A stretch of 64,000 nt of DNA from Microbispora triticiradicis (GCA_003260025.2 QFZU02000127.1:25677-89676); one strand, 5' to 3'; numbered from the stretch's first letter, positions 52,571-62,018 are shown. Program-made: numbers and translations. The notes: a model not told the origin generated them from the letters alone.

Positions 52571-53575
52571 ATGATCCCGCACCCCTACGTCCCCGCCCCC
52601 GCCCGGTACGACGACATGCGGTACCGGCGCAGCGGAAGGAGCGGCGTGCTGCTTCCCGAGATCTCCCTCGGACTGTGGCACAACTTCGGCGACGGCCACG
52701 CGTTCGACGTGCAGCGCGCCGTCCTGCGCCGCGCCTTCGACCTCGGCGTCACCCACTTCGACCTGGCCAACAACTACGGCCCGCCGTACGGCTCGGCGGA
52801 GGAGAACTTCGGCCGCCACCTGCGCGCCGACTTCCGGCCCTACCGCGACGAGCTGTTCGTCTCGACCAAGGCGGGCTACGACATGTGGCCGGGCCCGTAC
52901 GGCGAGTGGGGGTCGCGCAAGTATCTGCTGGCGAGTCTCGACCGGTCGCTGAGCCGGATGGGCCTCGACTACGTCGACGTGTTCTACTCCCACCGCCCCG
53001 ACCCGGACACTCCGATCGAGGAGACGATGGGCGCCCTCGACACGGCGGTGCGCTCCGGCAAGGCGCTCTACGTGGGCATCTCGAACTACTCCGCGGAGGA
53101 GACCGAGAGGGCGGCCGCGGTGCTGCGCGACCTGGGCACCCCGCTCCTGATCCACCAGCCGCGTTACTCGATGCTCGACCGCTGGGCGGAGGACGGGCTG
53201 CTCGACGTCCTGGAGCGGTCCGGGGCCGGCTGCATCGCCTATTCGCCGCTGGCGCAGGGCCTGCTGACCGGGCGCTACCTCGACGGCGAGGTGCCGGCGG
53301 ACTCGCGGATGGCGATCGGCCACTTCCTCACGCGTGACCGGCTCACGCCCGGGCTGCTGGACACCCTGCGCGGCCTCGGCAAGATCGCCCAGGCGCGTGG
53401 CCAGTCGCTCGCGCAGCTCGCGCTGACGTGGATCCTGCGCGACCGGCGGGTCACGTCCGTGCTGGTCGGGGCGAGCTCGGTGGAGCAGTTCGAGCAGAAC
53501 GCCGCCGCGCTGGCCGCGCCGCCGCTCAGCCCGGAGGAGCTGGCCGACATCGAGAACCTGCTGCGCGCCGCCTGA
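52571..53575 (+). CDS. Aldo/keto reductase, YghZ-like
   Basis: 334 residues: FDLANNYGPPYGSAEENFG (tetrad Asp and Tyr), VSTKAGYDMWPGPYG (Lys), YVDVFYSHRPD (His) and VLVGASSVEQFEQN. The YMWPGPYGEWGSRKY segment marks the YghZ/L-glyceraldehyde-3-phosphate reductase branch. NADPH-dependent detoxification of aldehydes is likely. Ends 1 nt from the convergent NAD kinase gene. Confidence 0.92.
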   Translation: MIPHPYVPAPARYDDMRYRRSGRSGVLLPEISLGLWHNFGDGHAFDVQRAVLRRAFDLGVTHFDLANNYGPPYGSAEENFGRHLRADFRPYRDELFVSTKAGYDMWPGPYGEWGSRKYLLASLDRSLSRMGLDYVDVFYSHRPDPDTPIEETMGALDTAVRSGKALYVGISNYSAEETERAAAVLRDLGTPLLIHQPRYSMLDRWAEDGLLDVLERSGAGCIAYSPLAQGLLTGRYLDGEVPADSRMAIGHFLTRDRLTPGLLDTLRGLGKIAQARGQSLAQLALTWILRDRRVTSVLVGASSVEQFEQNAAALAAPPLSPEELADIENLLRAA

Positions 53576-53576
53576 C

Positions 53577-54440
53577 CTAGTCGACCTCGGCGCTGCCGTT
53601 CACCCGCAGCTTGCGGCGGGCCCGCTCGTAGAAGGTCGTCGTCCCGAGCCGCACCACGCGGGCCGCGGCGCGCAGCGCCGTCACGGTGAGCCGGTCGCCC
53701 GGGCACAGGTGGCCGCCGATGGCGCCGTCGACCTCCATCGCGAGCTGTCCGCTCGTCGGGAGCACGTCGAGCGTCACCTCCTCGTCGGCGGACAGCACGA
53801 GCGCCCGGTTGAACGCCGTGTGCGCGGCGGCCGGGACGACGATGAAGCCCTCGACGGTGGGGGAGACGATCGGGCCGCCGGCCGAGAAGCTGTACGCCGT
53901 CGACCCGGTGGCGGTGGAGACGATCACCGCGTCGGCGGCGTACCGGACGAACGGCTCGCCGTAGACCGAGACGGCCACGGCGGCGAGCCCGTCGCCGGGG
54001 ATGCGGACGAGCGCGATGTCGTTGAAGGCGGTCACCGTCCGGCCGTCATGGGTGGTCGCCCGGACCGCCATGCGCGGCTCCACCGTGTACCTGTGCTCGT
54101 CGATCGCCGACAGCGCGGGCGCGAGGTCCGCGACGTCGATCTCGGCGAGGAAGCCGAGCCGGCCCAGGTTGACGCCGAGGACGGGCGTCGGCCGCCCGGC
54201 GATCAGGCGCATGGTGCGCAGCATCGTGCCGTCGCCGCCGAGGCTGACCAGCAGGTCGGCCTGCCGCACCAGCGTCTGGTCGTCCACCGCGACCGCGCTG
54301 CAGTCGATGCGCCCGACCTCGTCGGGCAGGCCCAGCACCGGGCAGCCCCGGTTGCGCGCCCACTCGACGATGGTGTCGATCGCCTCCTTCGAGTCGCGCT
54401 CGGGGTGCAGAACGAGACCGACGGTGCTGACCATGCCCAT
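53577..54440 (-). CDS. nadK: NAD kinase
   Basis: 287 residues. GGDGTMLRT, GVNLGRLGFLAE, FNDIALVRI and STATGSTAYSFSAGGPIVSP are the NAD kinase motifs; forms NADP from NAD. Start ATG 54440 because TACAGT on the minus strand (54453-54448) places the transcript start there (leaderless). ATG 54434 possible. Possibly a second, non-essential NAD kinase. Confidence 0.92.
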   Translation of the reverse strand: MGMVSTVGLVLHPERDSKEAIDTIVEWARNRGCPVLGLPDEVGRIDCSAVAVDDQTLVRQADLLVSLGGDGTMLRTMRLIAGRPTPVLGVNLGRLGFLAEIDVADLAPALSAIDEHRYTVEPRMAVRATTHDGRTVTAFNDIALVRIPGDGLAAVAVSVYGEPFVRYAADAVIVSTATGSTAYSFSAGGPIVSPTVEGFIVVPAAAHTAFNRALVLSADEEVTLDVLPTSGQLAMEVDGAIGGHLCPGDRLTVTALRAAARVVRLGTTTFYERARRKLRVNGSAEVD

Positions 54441-54471
54441 GCCCCTCACTGTACGGGGCATCGGGCACGAC

Positions 54472-55905
54472 CTAACGCGCGTCGTCGCGGGGGGCCTGGG
54501 TGATGGGGAGGACGACCCGGAACCGGGTGTCCCCGGGCGTGGACTCCACCCGGATGTCTCCGTGGTGCTTGTTCACGACGATCCGATACGAGATGTCCAG
54601 GCCAAGGCCGGTGCCCTCGCCGACGGGCTTGGTGGTGAAGAACGGCTCGAAGATGCGGGGCCGGACCTCCGGCGGGATGCCGGGCCCGGTGTCGCCGATC
54701 TCCGTGATGAGGTGCCCGTCCTTCCGCCAGGTGCGGATGGTGAGCGTGCCCTCGCCGTTCATCGCGCAGAGCGCGTTGTCGATGAGGTTCGTCCACACCT
54801 GGTTCAGCTCCGCCGCGTACGCCGGGATCGGCGGCAGCGACCGGTCGTACTCCTTGACCGTGCGCACGCCCTGCGGGATCTTGCCGTGGAGCATGGTCAG
54901 CGTGGCGTCGAGCAGGTCGTGCACGTCGACGGTCTGGTACGGGGCCCGGTCGAGCTGGGAGTACTGCTTCGCCGCGCCGACCAGGCTGGAGATCCGGTTC
55001 ACCGCGTCGTCGATCTCGCCCATCAGCAGCTCGGTGTCGATGGTGTAGGTGAGCCACCGCACCGCCGGCTCCAGGTTCTCCTCGCCCACCGCGCCGGCGA
55101 TCTGGCCGAGCCACTCCACGTCGAGGCCCCCGGCCACCAGCGTGGCCGCGAGGTCCCAGCCGCCGACGATGTCGTGGTCGTCCAGCCAGTCGGCGATGGC
55201 GTCCTCGGCGTCGGACCGCGCCAGCGGGGACAGCTCGGGGGCGGACGCGGCGCGCTTGACCGCGTCCTCCTGGAGCTCCACGAGATCGTGCAGCTGGCTG
55301 CCGTCCAGCCGCCCGTCGGCGATCATGGCGAGCTTCTGCCGCATGCCCGCCACCCGCCCGCGCAGCGCGGACGTGGCCCGCACGGCGGCGGCGGCCGGGT
55401 TGTTCAGCTCGTGCGTGAGCCCGGCCGACAGCGAGCCGAGCGCGAGCAGCCGCTCCCGCTCGCCCACGACCGTCTGGGTGGCGCGCATGCCGATGAACAG
55501 CCCCTCAAGCAGGTGCATCGCCATCGGGAACCACTCGCGCACGCACTCGGCGATCACCTCGGCGGGCAGCACGAAGAACTCGGCGTCGGTGACCGCGCGC
55601 AGCGAGTTGAGGTAGAGCTGGTGCTGCTCCCCGCTGATGTACGACTGGGTGGCGCCGCCGTACACGCCGCGCTGGCCGGTGCGGCTCACCTCGACCTCGT
55701 CGCCCTGCACCCGCCTGCTCATCGCGACGGTGCCGCTGAGCAGTACGAAGAAGCAGGTGGCGGGCTCGCCCTCGCCGTAGACGAGAGTGCCGGCGGCGCG
55801 GGTCTCCACCCGGCCCTCCGCCGACAGGGCGGCGAGCTGGCCGTCGTCCAGGGACTCGAAGAGGAACAGGGTGCGCAGCTCGTGCGGCGGCAGCGTCTCG
55901 GTCAT
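54472..55905 (-). CDS. Cyclic-nucleotide-binding-domain histidine kinase
   Basis: 477 residues. N-terminal CRP-like cNMP domain (about 10-125: LFLFESLDDGQLAALSAEG, VYGEGEPATCFFVLLSGTVAM), dimerisation/His box SLSAGLTHELNNPAAAAVRA (about 160), then a GHKL ATPase (NLIDNALCAM, DTGPGIPPEV, EGTGLGLDIS). Overlaps the upstream response-regulator/flavoprotein gene by ATGA, so the two form a signalling pair. ATG 55905 has GGAGGG upstream. The cNMP ligand cannot be judged. Confidence 0.88.
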   Translation of the reverse strand: MTETLPPHELRTLFLFESLDDGQLAALSAEGRVETRAAGTLVYGEGEPATCFFVLLSGTVAMSRRVQGDEVEVSRTGQRGVYGGATQSYISGEQHQLYLNSLRAVTDAEFFVLPAEVIAECVREWFPMAMHLLEGLFIGMRATQTVVGERERLLALGSLSAGLTHELNNPAAAAVRATSALRGRVAGMRQKLAMIADGRLDGSQLHDLVELQEDAVKRAASAPELSPLARSDAEDAIADWLDDHDIVGGWDLAATLVAGGLDVEWLGQIAGAVGEENLEPAVRWLTYTIDTELLMGEIDDAVNRISSLVGAAKQYSQLDRAPYQTVDVHDLLDATLTMLHGKIPQGVRTVKEYDRSLPPIPAYAAELNQVWTNLIDNALCAMNGEGTLTIRTWRKDGHLITEIGDTGPGIPPEVRPRIFEPFFTTKPVGEGTGLGLDISYRIVVNKHHGDIRVESTPGDTRFRVVLPITQAPRDDAR

Positions 55906-57560
55906 CGGCCCTCCAGGTAGCGGTGGACGAGCGAGACCGCCATCGCGCCCTCGCCCACGGCCGAGGCGACGCGCTTGACCGATCCGGCCCGCACGTCGCC
56001 GGCCGCGAAGACGCCCGGCATGCTCGACTCCAGGTGGTAGGGGTCTCTGGACGGCGCCCACCCGGCCGGGCGGCTTCCGTCGGCGAGCAGGTCGGAGCCG
56101 GTCAGCACGTATCCGTTCCCGTCGCGGGCCACCACGTCGCCGAGCCAGTCGGTGCGCGGCTCGGCGCCGATGAAGACGAAGAGCCACGACGTCGGCACGG
56201 TGGCGACCCGGCCGGACCGCCGGTCGCACAGGGTCAGCCGCTCCAGGTGGTCGCGTCCCTCGCCCCCCACGACCTCGGTGTTCGGGTGGACCTCGATGTT
56301 CGCGATCCCCTCGATCTGGTCGATCAGGTAGCGCGACATCGACCGGGTGAGGTCGTCGCCCCGGATGAGGATGTGCACCTTCCGGGCGAAGCGGGAGAAG
56401 TACACCGCCCCCTGGCCCGCCGAGTTGGCCCCGCCGACGATGTAGATCTCCTCGCCGGAGCAGTTCGGGGCCTCGATGGCGGCCGAGCCGTAGAAGACGC
56501 CGCGGCCGGTCAGATCGGCGAGGCCGGGCGCGTTCAGGAGGCGGTACGACACGCCCGTGGCCAGCACGACCGTGTGCGCCGCGACGGCCGTGTCGTCGGA
56601 GAACCGCAGCAGCGTGACCGGGTCCTGTCGTTCGAGGCCGACGACCTCGCGGGTGGTGAGCATCTCGGCGTTGAACTTCTGGGCCTGCCTGCGGGCGCGG
56701 TCGGTGAGCTGGGCGCCGGAGACGCCGTCTGGGAAGCCCAGGTAGTTCTCGATCCGGCTGCTCTGCCCCGCCTGGCCGCCGGTCGCCCGCTGCTCGACCA
56801 GCAGGGTCCGCAGGCCCTCGGACGCGCCGTAGACCGCCGCGCCGAGCCCGGCCGGGCCCCCGCCGATCACGGCGAGGTCGTAGAGGTCGGAGGCGGGGGT
56901 GGTGGCCATGCCGACGTGCGCGGCGAGGTCGGTCTCCGTGGGCCGGGCCAGGGCCTTGCCGTCCGTGGTGATCACGACCGGCACGTCCGCCTCGGCCAGC
57001 CCGGCCGCGGCGAGCAGCCGTGCGCCCTCGGCCTCGTCGGCCCGGATCCAGCGGTACGGCACGAGGTTGCGGGCCAGGAAGTCGCGCACCGCGAACGACC
57101 GCGCCGACCAGCGGTGCCCGACGACCTTGGTCTCCGGCATCGTCACGGCGGGGGTGGCGAGCCACGCCTCCAGCAGCGCGTCCAGCACCGGGTAGAGCTT
57201 CTCCTCGGGCGGGTTCCACGGCTTGAGCAGGTAGTGGTCGAGATCCACGATGTTGATCGCGTTTATGGCCGCGTCCGTGTCGGCGTACGCGGTGAGCAGC
57301 ACACGGCGGGCCAGCGGGAAGACGTCCATGGCGGCCTCGAGGAACTCGATGCCGTTCATCCCGGGCATCCGGTAGTCGGCCAGGAGCACGGCGACCTGCT
57401 CGCCGCGCAGCTTGATCTCCCGCAGCGCCTCCAGCGCGGTGGACCCGGACTCCGCCCGGATCACGCGGTAGCGGTCGCCGTACCGGCGGCGTAGGTCGCG
57501 CGCCACCGAACGCGAGACAGAGGGATCGTCGTCGACGGTGAGGATCGCGGCGTTCTGCAC
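55902..57560 (-). CDS. Response regulator fused to a thioredoxin-reductase-like flavoprotein
   Basis: 552 residues. Receiver domain (1-130) with DDDPSV, Asp in LLADYRMPG and Lys in HYLLKPW; a linker domain (about 140-210) with VVITTDGKALARPT; then FAD (AVIGGGPAGLGAAVYG) and NAD(P)H (YIVGGANSAGQGAVY) modules ending in FAAGDVRAGSVKRVA. The redox CxxC of true thioredoxin reductase is missing: the site reads EAPNCSG. GTG 57560 chosen; TACCGT 6 nt upstream implies a leaderless mRNA. Confidence 0.88.
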   Translation of the reverse strand: MQNAAILTVDDDPSVSRSVARDLRRRYGDRYRVIRAESGSTALEALREIKLRGEQVAVLLADYRMPGMNGIEFLEAAMDVFPLARRVLLTAYADTDAAINAINIVDLDHYLLKPWNPPEEKLYPVLDALLEAWLATPAVTMPETKVVGHRWSARSFAVRDFLARNLVPYRWIRADEAEGARLLAAAGLAEADVPVVITTDGKALARPTETDLAAHVGMATTPASDLYDLAVIGGGPAGLGAAVYGASEGLRTLLVEQRATGGQAGQSSRIENYLGFPDGVSGAQLTDRARRQAQKFNAEMLTTREVVGLERQDPVTLLRFSDDTAVAAHTVVLATGVSYRLLNAPGLADLTGRGVFYGSAAIEAPNCSGEEIYIVGGANSAGQGAVYFSRFARKVHILIRGDDLTRSMSRYLIDQIEGIANIEVHPNTEVVGGEGRDHLERLTLCDRRSGRVATVPTSWLFVFIGAEPRTDWLGDVVARDGNGYVLTGSDLLADGSRPAGWAPSRDPYHLESSMPGVFAAGDVRAGSVKRVASAVGEGAMAVSLVHRYLEGR

Positions 57561-57605
57561 GTCTCCACGGTACTGGCGATAAACATGATCCGGTCCGCCC
57601 CCGGA

Positions 57606-57619
57606 GGGCCATAGGTCCC
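57606..57619. promoter_or_regulatory. DevR/DosR-like box between divergent genes
   Basis: GGGCCATAGGTCCC matches 10-11 of 14 positions of GGGACTWWAGTCCC, the hypoxia-responsive DevR box, and is nearly palindromic. It lies between the flavoprotein and CBS-BON genes. GGGTAT at 57656 may be the CBS -10. Confidence 0.4.
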
Positions 57620-57695
57620 ATGCCGGGGGGACGTTCGTCGGTCGCCGTACGGGTGGGTATGACGAAGTCTGAGGAGGGACGGGGAGGAAGATGCG

Positions 57696-58361
57696 ATGCC
57701 CATGACCGTCCGGGACGTCATGAACAGGTTCGTGGTCGCGGTCGAGGCGGACGCCTCGTTCGGCGAGGTGGTGACCGCGATGTGCCGGTTCCACGTCGGA
57801 GCGGTCCCCGTGGTGGACGGCGAGCGGCGGGTGCTGGGCATGGTCAGCGAGGACGACCTGCTGCTGAAGGACATGGACCGGCGGATGGGCGACCTGCTCT
57901 TCGAGGGGCCCACGCGTCACCGGGAGCGGAGGAAGGCGGCGGGCCGGCTGGTGCGCGATCTCATGAGCACTCCCGCGATCACGGTCACCGAGGACACCCC
58001 GGTGCGGCAGGCGGCCTGGCTCATGCACCGGAACCGGATCAAGGATCTTCCGGTGGTGGACGAGCAGACCGGGCGCATCACCGGGCTGGTCCGCAAATCC
58101 GACCTGATCAGGGTGTTCTGCCGCTCCGCGGAGGACATCCGCGACGACGTCCTCGAGGTGATCGGGCCCTGCTCGGGGCGGTGCTCCCTCCGGGTCGAGG
58201 ACGGGATCGTCTACCTGGAGGGCAGTGTGGAGCGGCGTTCCCAGCTCAGGACGCTGCTGGAGGACATCTGGCGGGTGGACGGCGTGGTGGACGTCGACTC
58301 CGACGTCTCGTACGAAAACGACGACCTGGGCCGGGTGGTCCCGCCCGTCACCCGTCCATGA
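57696..58361 (+). CDS. CBS-pair and BON domain protein
   Basis: 221 residues: CBS 1 ([22 protein letters not shown]), CBS 2 ([21 protein letters not shown]) and a C-terminal BON domain ([26 protein letters not shown]). CBS pairs bind adenosine nucleotides and report energy state. Divergent from the kinase/flavoprotein operon. The 3' end overlaps the convergent alcohol dehydrogenase gene by 14 nt. Confidence 0.92.
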   Translation: MPMTVRDVMNRFVVAVEADASFGEVVTAMCRFHVGAVPVVDGERRVLGMVSEDDLLLKDMDRRMGDLLFEGPTRHRERRKAAGRLVRDLMSTPAITVTEDTPVRQAAWLMHRNRIKDLPVVDEQTGRITGLVRKSDLIRVFCRSAEDIRDDVLEVIGPCSGRCSLRVEDGIVYLEGSVERRSQLRTLLEDIWRVDGVVDVDSDVSYENDDLGRVVPPVTRP

Positions 58362-59352
58362 TCAGTACGGCGGCTCCCTCCACCCGGTCGGCGGCGAGGT
58401 CGGCCAGCGCCCGGTCGGCGGCCGAGAAGGAGTAGGGCGTGGTCGTGACCTGAGGGTGGTGGAGGGAAGCCAGCCGGAGGAACTCCCGGCCGTCGCCGCG
58501 GGTGTTGGCCGTGACGCTGCGCAGCGTGCGCTCCTGGAACAGATGGCGCTGGTAGTTCAGCACCGGGATGTCGGTCAGGTGGATCCCGGCGACCGCGAGC
58601 GTCCCGCCCCGGTCGAGCGCGGCGAGGGCGACCGGCACGAGGTCGCCCACCGGGGCGAACAGGATGGCCGCGTCGAGGGGCTCCGGCGGCGGGTCGGCGC
58701 TGCCCCCGGCGGAGGCCGCGCCCAGCCGGAGCGCGAGTTCCCGGGCCGCCGCCGACCTCGTCATCACGTGCACGGTCGCGCCCTCGGCGATCGCGATCTG
58801 CGCGGTCAGGTGCGCCGAGGCGCCGAAGCCGTAGATCCCGAGCCGGCCACCCGGCGGCAGATCGGCGCGGACCAGCGCGCGGTATCCGATGATCCCCGCG
58901 CACAGCAGCGGCGCCAGCGTCTCGGCCGGAGCGTCCTCCGGCAACGGGTAGACGTACGCGGCGGGGGCGGTCAGCAGTTCGGCGTAGCCGCCGTCGGCGT
59001 CCCAGCCCGTGTAGGCGGACGCGGGACACAGGTTCTCCGCGCCCCGCAGGCAGTAGCGGCACCGGCCGCAGGTCGAGCGCAGCCACGCCACGCCCACCCG
59101 CGAACCGGGCGGCGGCCCCGCCGTGTCCGGGCCGAGGGCCGCCACCCGCCCCACCACCTCGTGCCCGGGAACCGTACGGGGCCGCCTCGGGGGGAGATCG
59201 CCCTCGGCGAGGTGCAGGTCGGTGCGGCAGACGGCGCACACCTCGACGCGGATCAGCAGTTCCCCCGGCCCGGGCACGGGGTCCGGCAGTCCGGCCCGCT
59301 CCAGGGGCCGCGTCTCGACCGGTCCCGGGTGGGCCACGACCCAGGCGTCCAC
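58348..59352 (-). CDS. Zinc-dependent alcohol dehydrogenase
   Basis: 334 residues, medium-chain family: [15 protein letters not shown] (catalytic Cys), PGHEVVGRV, structural zinc [15 protein letters not shown], and nucleotide site [10 protein letters not shown]. The start GTG 59352 lies 2 nt after the PPOX stop, so translation is coupled; the upstream frame is antisense noise. Oxidises or reduces a simple alcohol/aldehyde. Confidence 0.9.
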   Translation of the reverse strand: MDAWVVAHPGPVETRPLERAGLPDPVPGPGELLIRVEVCAVCRTDLHLAEGDLPPRRPRTVPGHEVVGRVAALGPDTAGPPPGSRVGVAWLRSTCGRCRYCLRGAENLCPASAYTGWDADGGYAELLTAPAAYVYPLPEDAPAETLAPLLCAGIIGYRALVRADLPPGGRLGIYGFGASAHLTAQIAIAEGATVHVMTRSAAARELALRLGAASAGGSADPPPEPLDAAILFAPVGDLVPVALAALDRGGTLAVAGIHLTDIPVLNYQRHLFQERTLRSVTANTRGDGREFLRLASLHHPQVTTTPYSFSAADRALADLAADRVEGAAVLIMDG

Positions 59353-59354
59353 GG

Positions 59355-59780
59355 CTAGCCGTGCCGGATGCGCCGGCCGCTGATCTCGACCGGCTCGATC
59401 CTGATGTAGAGGGGGCGCTCGCCGCCCGCCCACGTCTCGACCTCCTTGTGCACGTCACCCGTCACGTGGTGGGCTCCGCCGCGGACGAGCACGCTCCAGC
59501 CCTCCCGCGTCCTCTCGTCGATGCGGTCGACCTCGAAGGCGACCATGAAGTCGGCCCCGTTGACGCCCGTGCGCAGGTCGGCGTCCATCGGGCCGCCGAG
59601 CGCCGTGCGGAACAGCACCGCGCCCTGCTCCACCGTGTAGTTGACCGGCAGGATCACCGGGCCGCCGGGGTGGGTGAAGGCGATCCTGCCGACGCCCCCG
59701 GGGGAGATCAGCCGCAGGCAGTCGTCGCGGTCCAGCTTCTCCAGGTGCGGCAGGCCGGCGGGTGCGGTGTTCTCAGTCAT
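59355..59780 (-). CDS. Pyridoxamine-5'-phosphate-oxidase-like FMN/F420 split-barrel protein
   Basis: 141 residues: [36 protein letters not shown] is the split-barrel start typical of actinomycete PPOX proteins. Cofactor (FMN or F420) and substrate not decided. First gene of an operon with the alcohol dehydrogenase; a DevR-like box lies about 105 nt upstream. Confidence 0.87.
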   Translation of the reverse strand: MTENTAPAGLPHLEKLDRDDCLRLISPGGVGRIAFTHPGGPVILPVNYTVEQGAVLFRTALGGPMDADLRTGVNGADFMVAFEVDRIDERTREGWSVLVRGGAHHVTGDVHKEVETWAGGERPLYIRIEPVEISGRRIRHG

Positions 59781-59882
59781 GCGTTCCTCTTCTTCAGAGT
59801 CGGGTCCTACGGCCTCGTTCGGCGCGTGACCAGCGTCCCGTCCCCGGCGCCGGCGGCGGCACCGCCGTCCGTCACGTTCCGG

Positions 59883-59896
59883 GGGACGAAAGACCC
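59883..59896. promoter_or_regulatory. DevR/DosR-like box before PPOX gene
   Basis: GGGACGAAAGACCC matches 12 of 14 positions of the DevR consensus GGGACTWWAGTCCC. It lies in the 300-nt region between the PPOX gene and the VOC gene and could serve either. The region holds no other gene besides the tiny ORF at 60045. Confidence 0.5.
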
Positions 59897-60044
59897 TTGG
59901 CCGCGTCTCCTCCCTTGGCCGTCGTTTGCCGTAATCCCTCCTTTAGTCGCATGCCCCGGATGGGCACGACCGTCACGTGACTCCCGCCGGGGGAGCGCCA
60001 CGGGGAGGACCCCCCGTCATCACCACAACGGGAAGGACGCCGCG

Positions 60045-60092
60045 ATGAGGCCGTACGGACAACCACACGCCGATCACCCGGCGAGGCGCTGA
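60045..60092 (+). CDS. Possible 15-residue leader ORF
   Basis: ATG with GGAAGG upstream; encodes MRPYGQPHADHPARR and stops at TGA, which overlaps the ATG of the VOC gene (TGATG). It may only couple translation. Confidence 0.35.
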   Translation: MRPYGQPHADHPARR

Positions 60093-60496
60093 TGGAGGTG
60101 CTGAGCGGCCGCGTGCTCGTGCGCTCCGCCGACCGGGCCGCGAGCCGCCGCTTCTACCGGGACGTCCTGGGCCTGGCGGTGAGCCGGGAGTTCGGACCGG
60201 CCGAGGACCCCGGGGTCGTGTTCTTCCTCGGGGCCGGATTCCTGGAGGTCTCCTCGCACGGCGGCGGCGCGCGGGAGAGCCCGGCTCTGTGGCTCCAGGT
60301 CCGCGACGTCCGGCGGGAGCACGAACGGCTGGCCGGCGCGGGGGTGCGGGTGTCGCACCCGCCCCGGCTGGAACCCTGGGGCCTCGTGGAGATGTGGATC
60401 GAGGACCCCGACGGCCTGCCGATCGTGCTCGTCGAGATCCCCGAGGGACATCCGCTGCGGCGCGATCCCCGATCCTTCACCCCTCATCCCACCTGA
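60092..60496 (+). CDS. VOC (glyoxalase/dioxygenase fold) protein
   Basis: 134 residues: RVLVRSADRAASRRFYRDVLGLAV at the start and EMWIEDPDGLPIVLVE near the end, the two half-motifs of the vicinal-oxygen-chelate fold. Metal residues Glu/His are partly present. Function could be glyoxalase-like or antibiotic binding. Confidence 0.85.
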   Translation: MEVLSGRVLVRSADRAASRRFYRDVLGLAVSREFGPAEDPGVVFFLGAGFLEVSSHGGGARESPALWLQVRDVRREHERLAGAGVRVSHPPRLEPWGLVEMWIEDPDGLPIVLVEIPEGHPLRRDPRSFTPHPT

Positions 60497-60591
60497 CCAG
60501 GATGAGTGTGATCCGGGTCTCACCTCGCCGTAGGCTTCTACTGGGAGACGGTAGCCTTAATTTCCTACCGGATTCGTGGGAGAATCGGGCG

Positions 60592-61959
60592 ATGAGTACC
60601 TGGCCATGTGAGACGCCGACCACCGCCGCCGTCATGGCCGCGCGCTGGGTGAGGTCGGCGGCCGTCGACGACGCCCTCGGACGGCACTGGCTGGCCAATC
60701 CCGATCCCCGGGGCCGGTCGGCCGGCGCGGGGAACGCCTCCTCCGTGTACGCGGGGGCGGCCGGCGTCGTGCTGTTCTTCCTGGAGGCCGCCGCCGCCAC
60801 CGGCGACCAGACGTATCAGGACGACGCGCTCGCGGGGGCGCGGCGGCTCGCCGCGACGTGGCGGGAGCAGCGCGATCCGACCTTCTACCACGGCCGGGCG
60901 GGGATGCTCTTCGCGATGGCCGAGACCGGCTGGGCGACCGGCGACGAGGAGGTCCACGAGGCGGCCCGCGCCGCCGCCGACGGCCTGGTGCGCGACGTCC
61001 GCCGGTTCGACGACGGCGTCGGCTGGACCGGGGACCCGGCGCTGCGCGGCGACGGGGGGATCGTGCTCGCGCTGCTGCACGCCTCGGGCCTCCTCGGGGT
61101 GTCGGCGTACGAGGAGGTGGCCGTCGAGGCGGGCGGGCGCATCGCGGCCCTCGCCGTGCCCGGCCACCGCTTCGGCGGAAAGGCCTGCCCCGACCTGCCC
61201 GTGGACGCCGTCACGCCAGGGTTCCTGTCGGGTACGGCGGGCACCGCGTTCCTGCTCGCCCGGCTGCACGGCGTGACCCGCGACGCGCGGTTCCTCGCGG
61301 CGGCCCGCCGGGGGGCCGACTTCGTCCGCACGGTCAGCGTGGTCACCGACAGGTGCGCCCGCGTCCCGCACCACCTGCCGCAGGGGCGCCGCCTCCACTA
61401 CCTCGGCTTCTGCTCCGGCGCGGCCGGGGTGGCCCGGATGTTCCACGAGCTGCACCGCGTCACCGGCGATCCCGGCGACCTGGACTGGGTGGAGCGCCTC
61501 GCCCACGGGATCGTGCAGAGCGGGCTGCCGGAGCACGCCCCGCCCGGCCACTGGGACGTGGCCTGCCTGTGCTGCGGCACGGCCGGGCTGCTGGAACTGT
61601 TCACCGGCCTGTACGCGGCCACCGGGCGGGAGCCGTACCTCGCCTTCGCCCGCACCCTCGCCGCCGATCTCATCGGACGCGCGGCCGGGGACGAGGAGGA
61701 CGGCTTCCGCTGGTACCAGGCGTACCGCCGGCTGCGGCCGGAGGAGTTCACCGCCGACACCGGCTACATGGTGGGCGCCGCGGGGATCGGGACCGCGCTG
61801 CTGCACCTCGCCGCCACCGAGGACGCCGCCCAGGACGCCGCCTCGGCCGCGGCGGGGGGTGTGGCGCAGGGCGGCCCGCGCCGTCTGATCCTCCTGCCGG
61901 ACAACCCGTTCCCGGCGATCCCGGTCCCCGCCGCCGTTCTGCGCGGGGGCGACGCCTGA
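60592..61959 (+). CDS. LanC-like cyclase, stand-alone
   Basis: 455 residues, (alpha/alpha)6 toroid: GxxG repeats include YHGRAGMLFAM, LRGDGGIVLAL, GFLSGTAGTAFLL, GFCSGAAGVA, CLCCGTAGLL and YMVGAAGIGTALL. Zinc ligands would be Cys274 and Cys327-Cys328; position 328 is His in most LanC enzymes. LanC cyclises dehydrated peptides by forming thioether bonds. No dehydratase or precursor peptide is visible. Before it, CGGTAG and CTACCG form an inverted repeat (about 60550-60570). Confidence 0.85.
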   Translation: MSTWPCETPTTAAVMAARWVRSAAVDDALGRHWLANPDPRGRSAGAGNASSVYAGAAGVVLFFLEAAAATGDQTYQDDALAGARRLAATWREQRDPTFYHGRAGMLFAMAETGWATGDEEVHEAARAAADGLVRDVRRFDDGVGWTGDPALRGDGGIVLALLHASGLLGVSAYEEVAVEAGGRIAALAVPGHRFGGKACPDLPVDAVTPGFLSGTAGTAFLLARLHGVTRDARFLAAARRGADFVRTVSVVTDRCARVPHHLPQGRRLHYLGFCSGAAGVARMFHELHRVTGDPGDLDWVERLAHGIVQSGLPEHAPPGHWDVACLCCGTAGLLELFTGLYAATGREPYLAFARTLAADLIGRAAGDEEDGFRWYQAYRRLRPEEFTADTGYMVGAAGIGTALLHLAATEDAAQDAASAAAGGVAQGGPRRLILLPDNPFPAIPVPAAVLRGGDA

Positions 61960-62018
61960 GCGGCGCCCCTTGGCGGCCGGCTCCACAGGTCCTTCGGGGG
62001 TCGTCTTCGGAGCTCGTC

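Noticed and set aside
55902..57560. True thioredoxin reductase (trxB)
   Set aside because: The CxxC redox site is missing and a receiver domain is fused to the N-terminus.
60592..61959. A lanthipeptide biosynthetic cluster
   Set aside because: Only the LanC-like gene is present; no dehydratase, precursor peptide, protease or transporter is recognisable within several kb.
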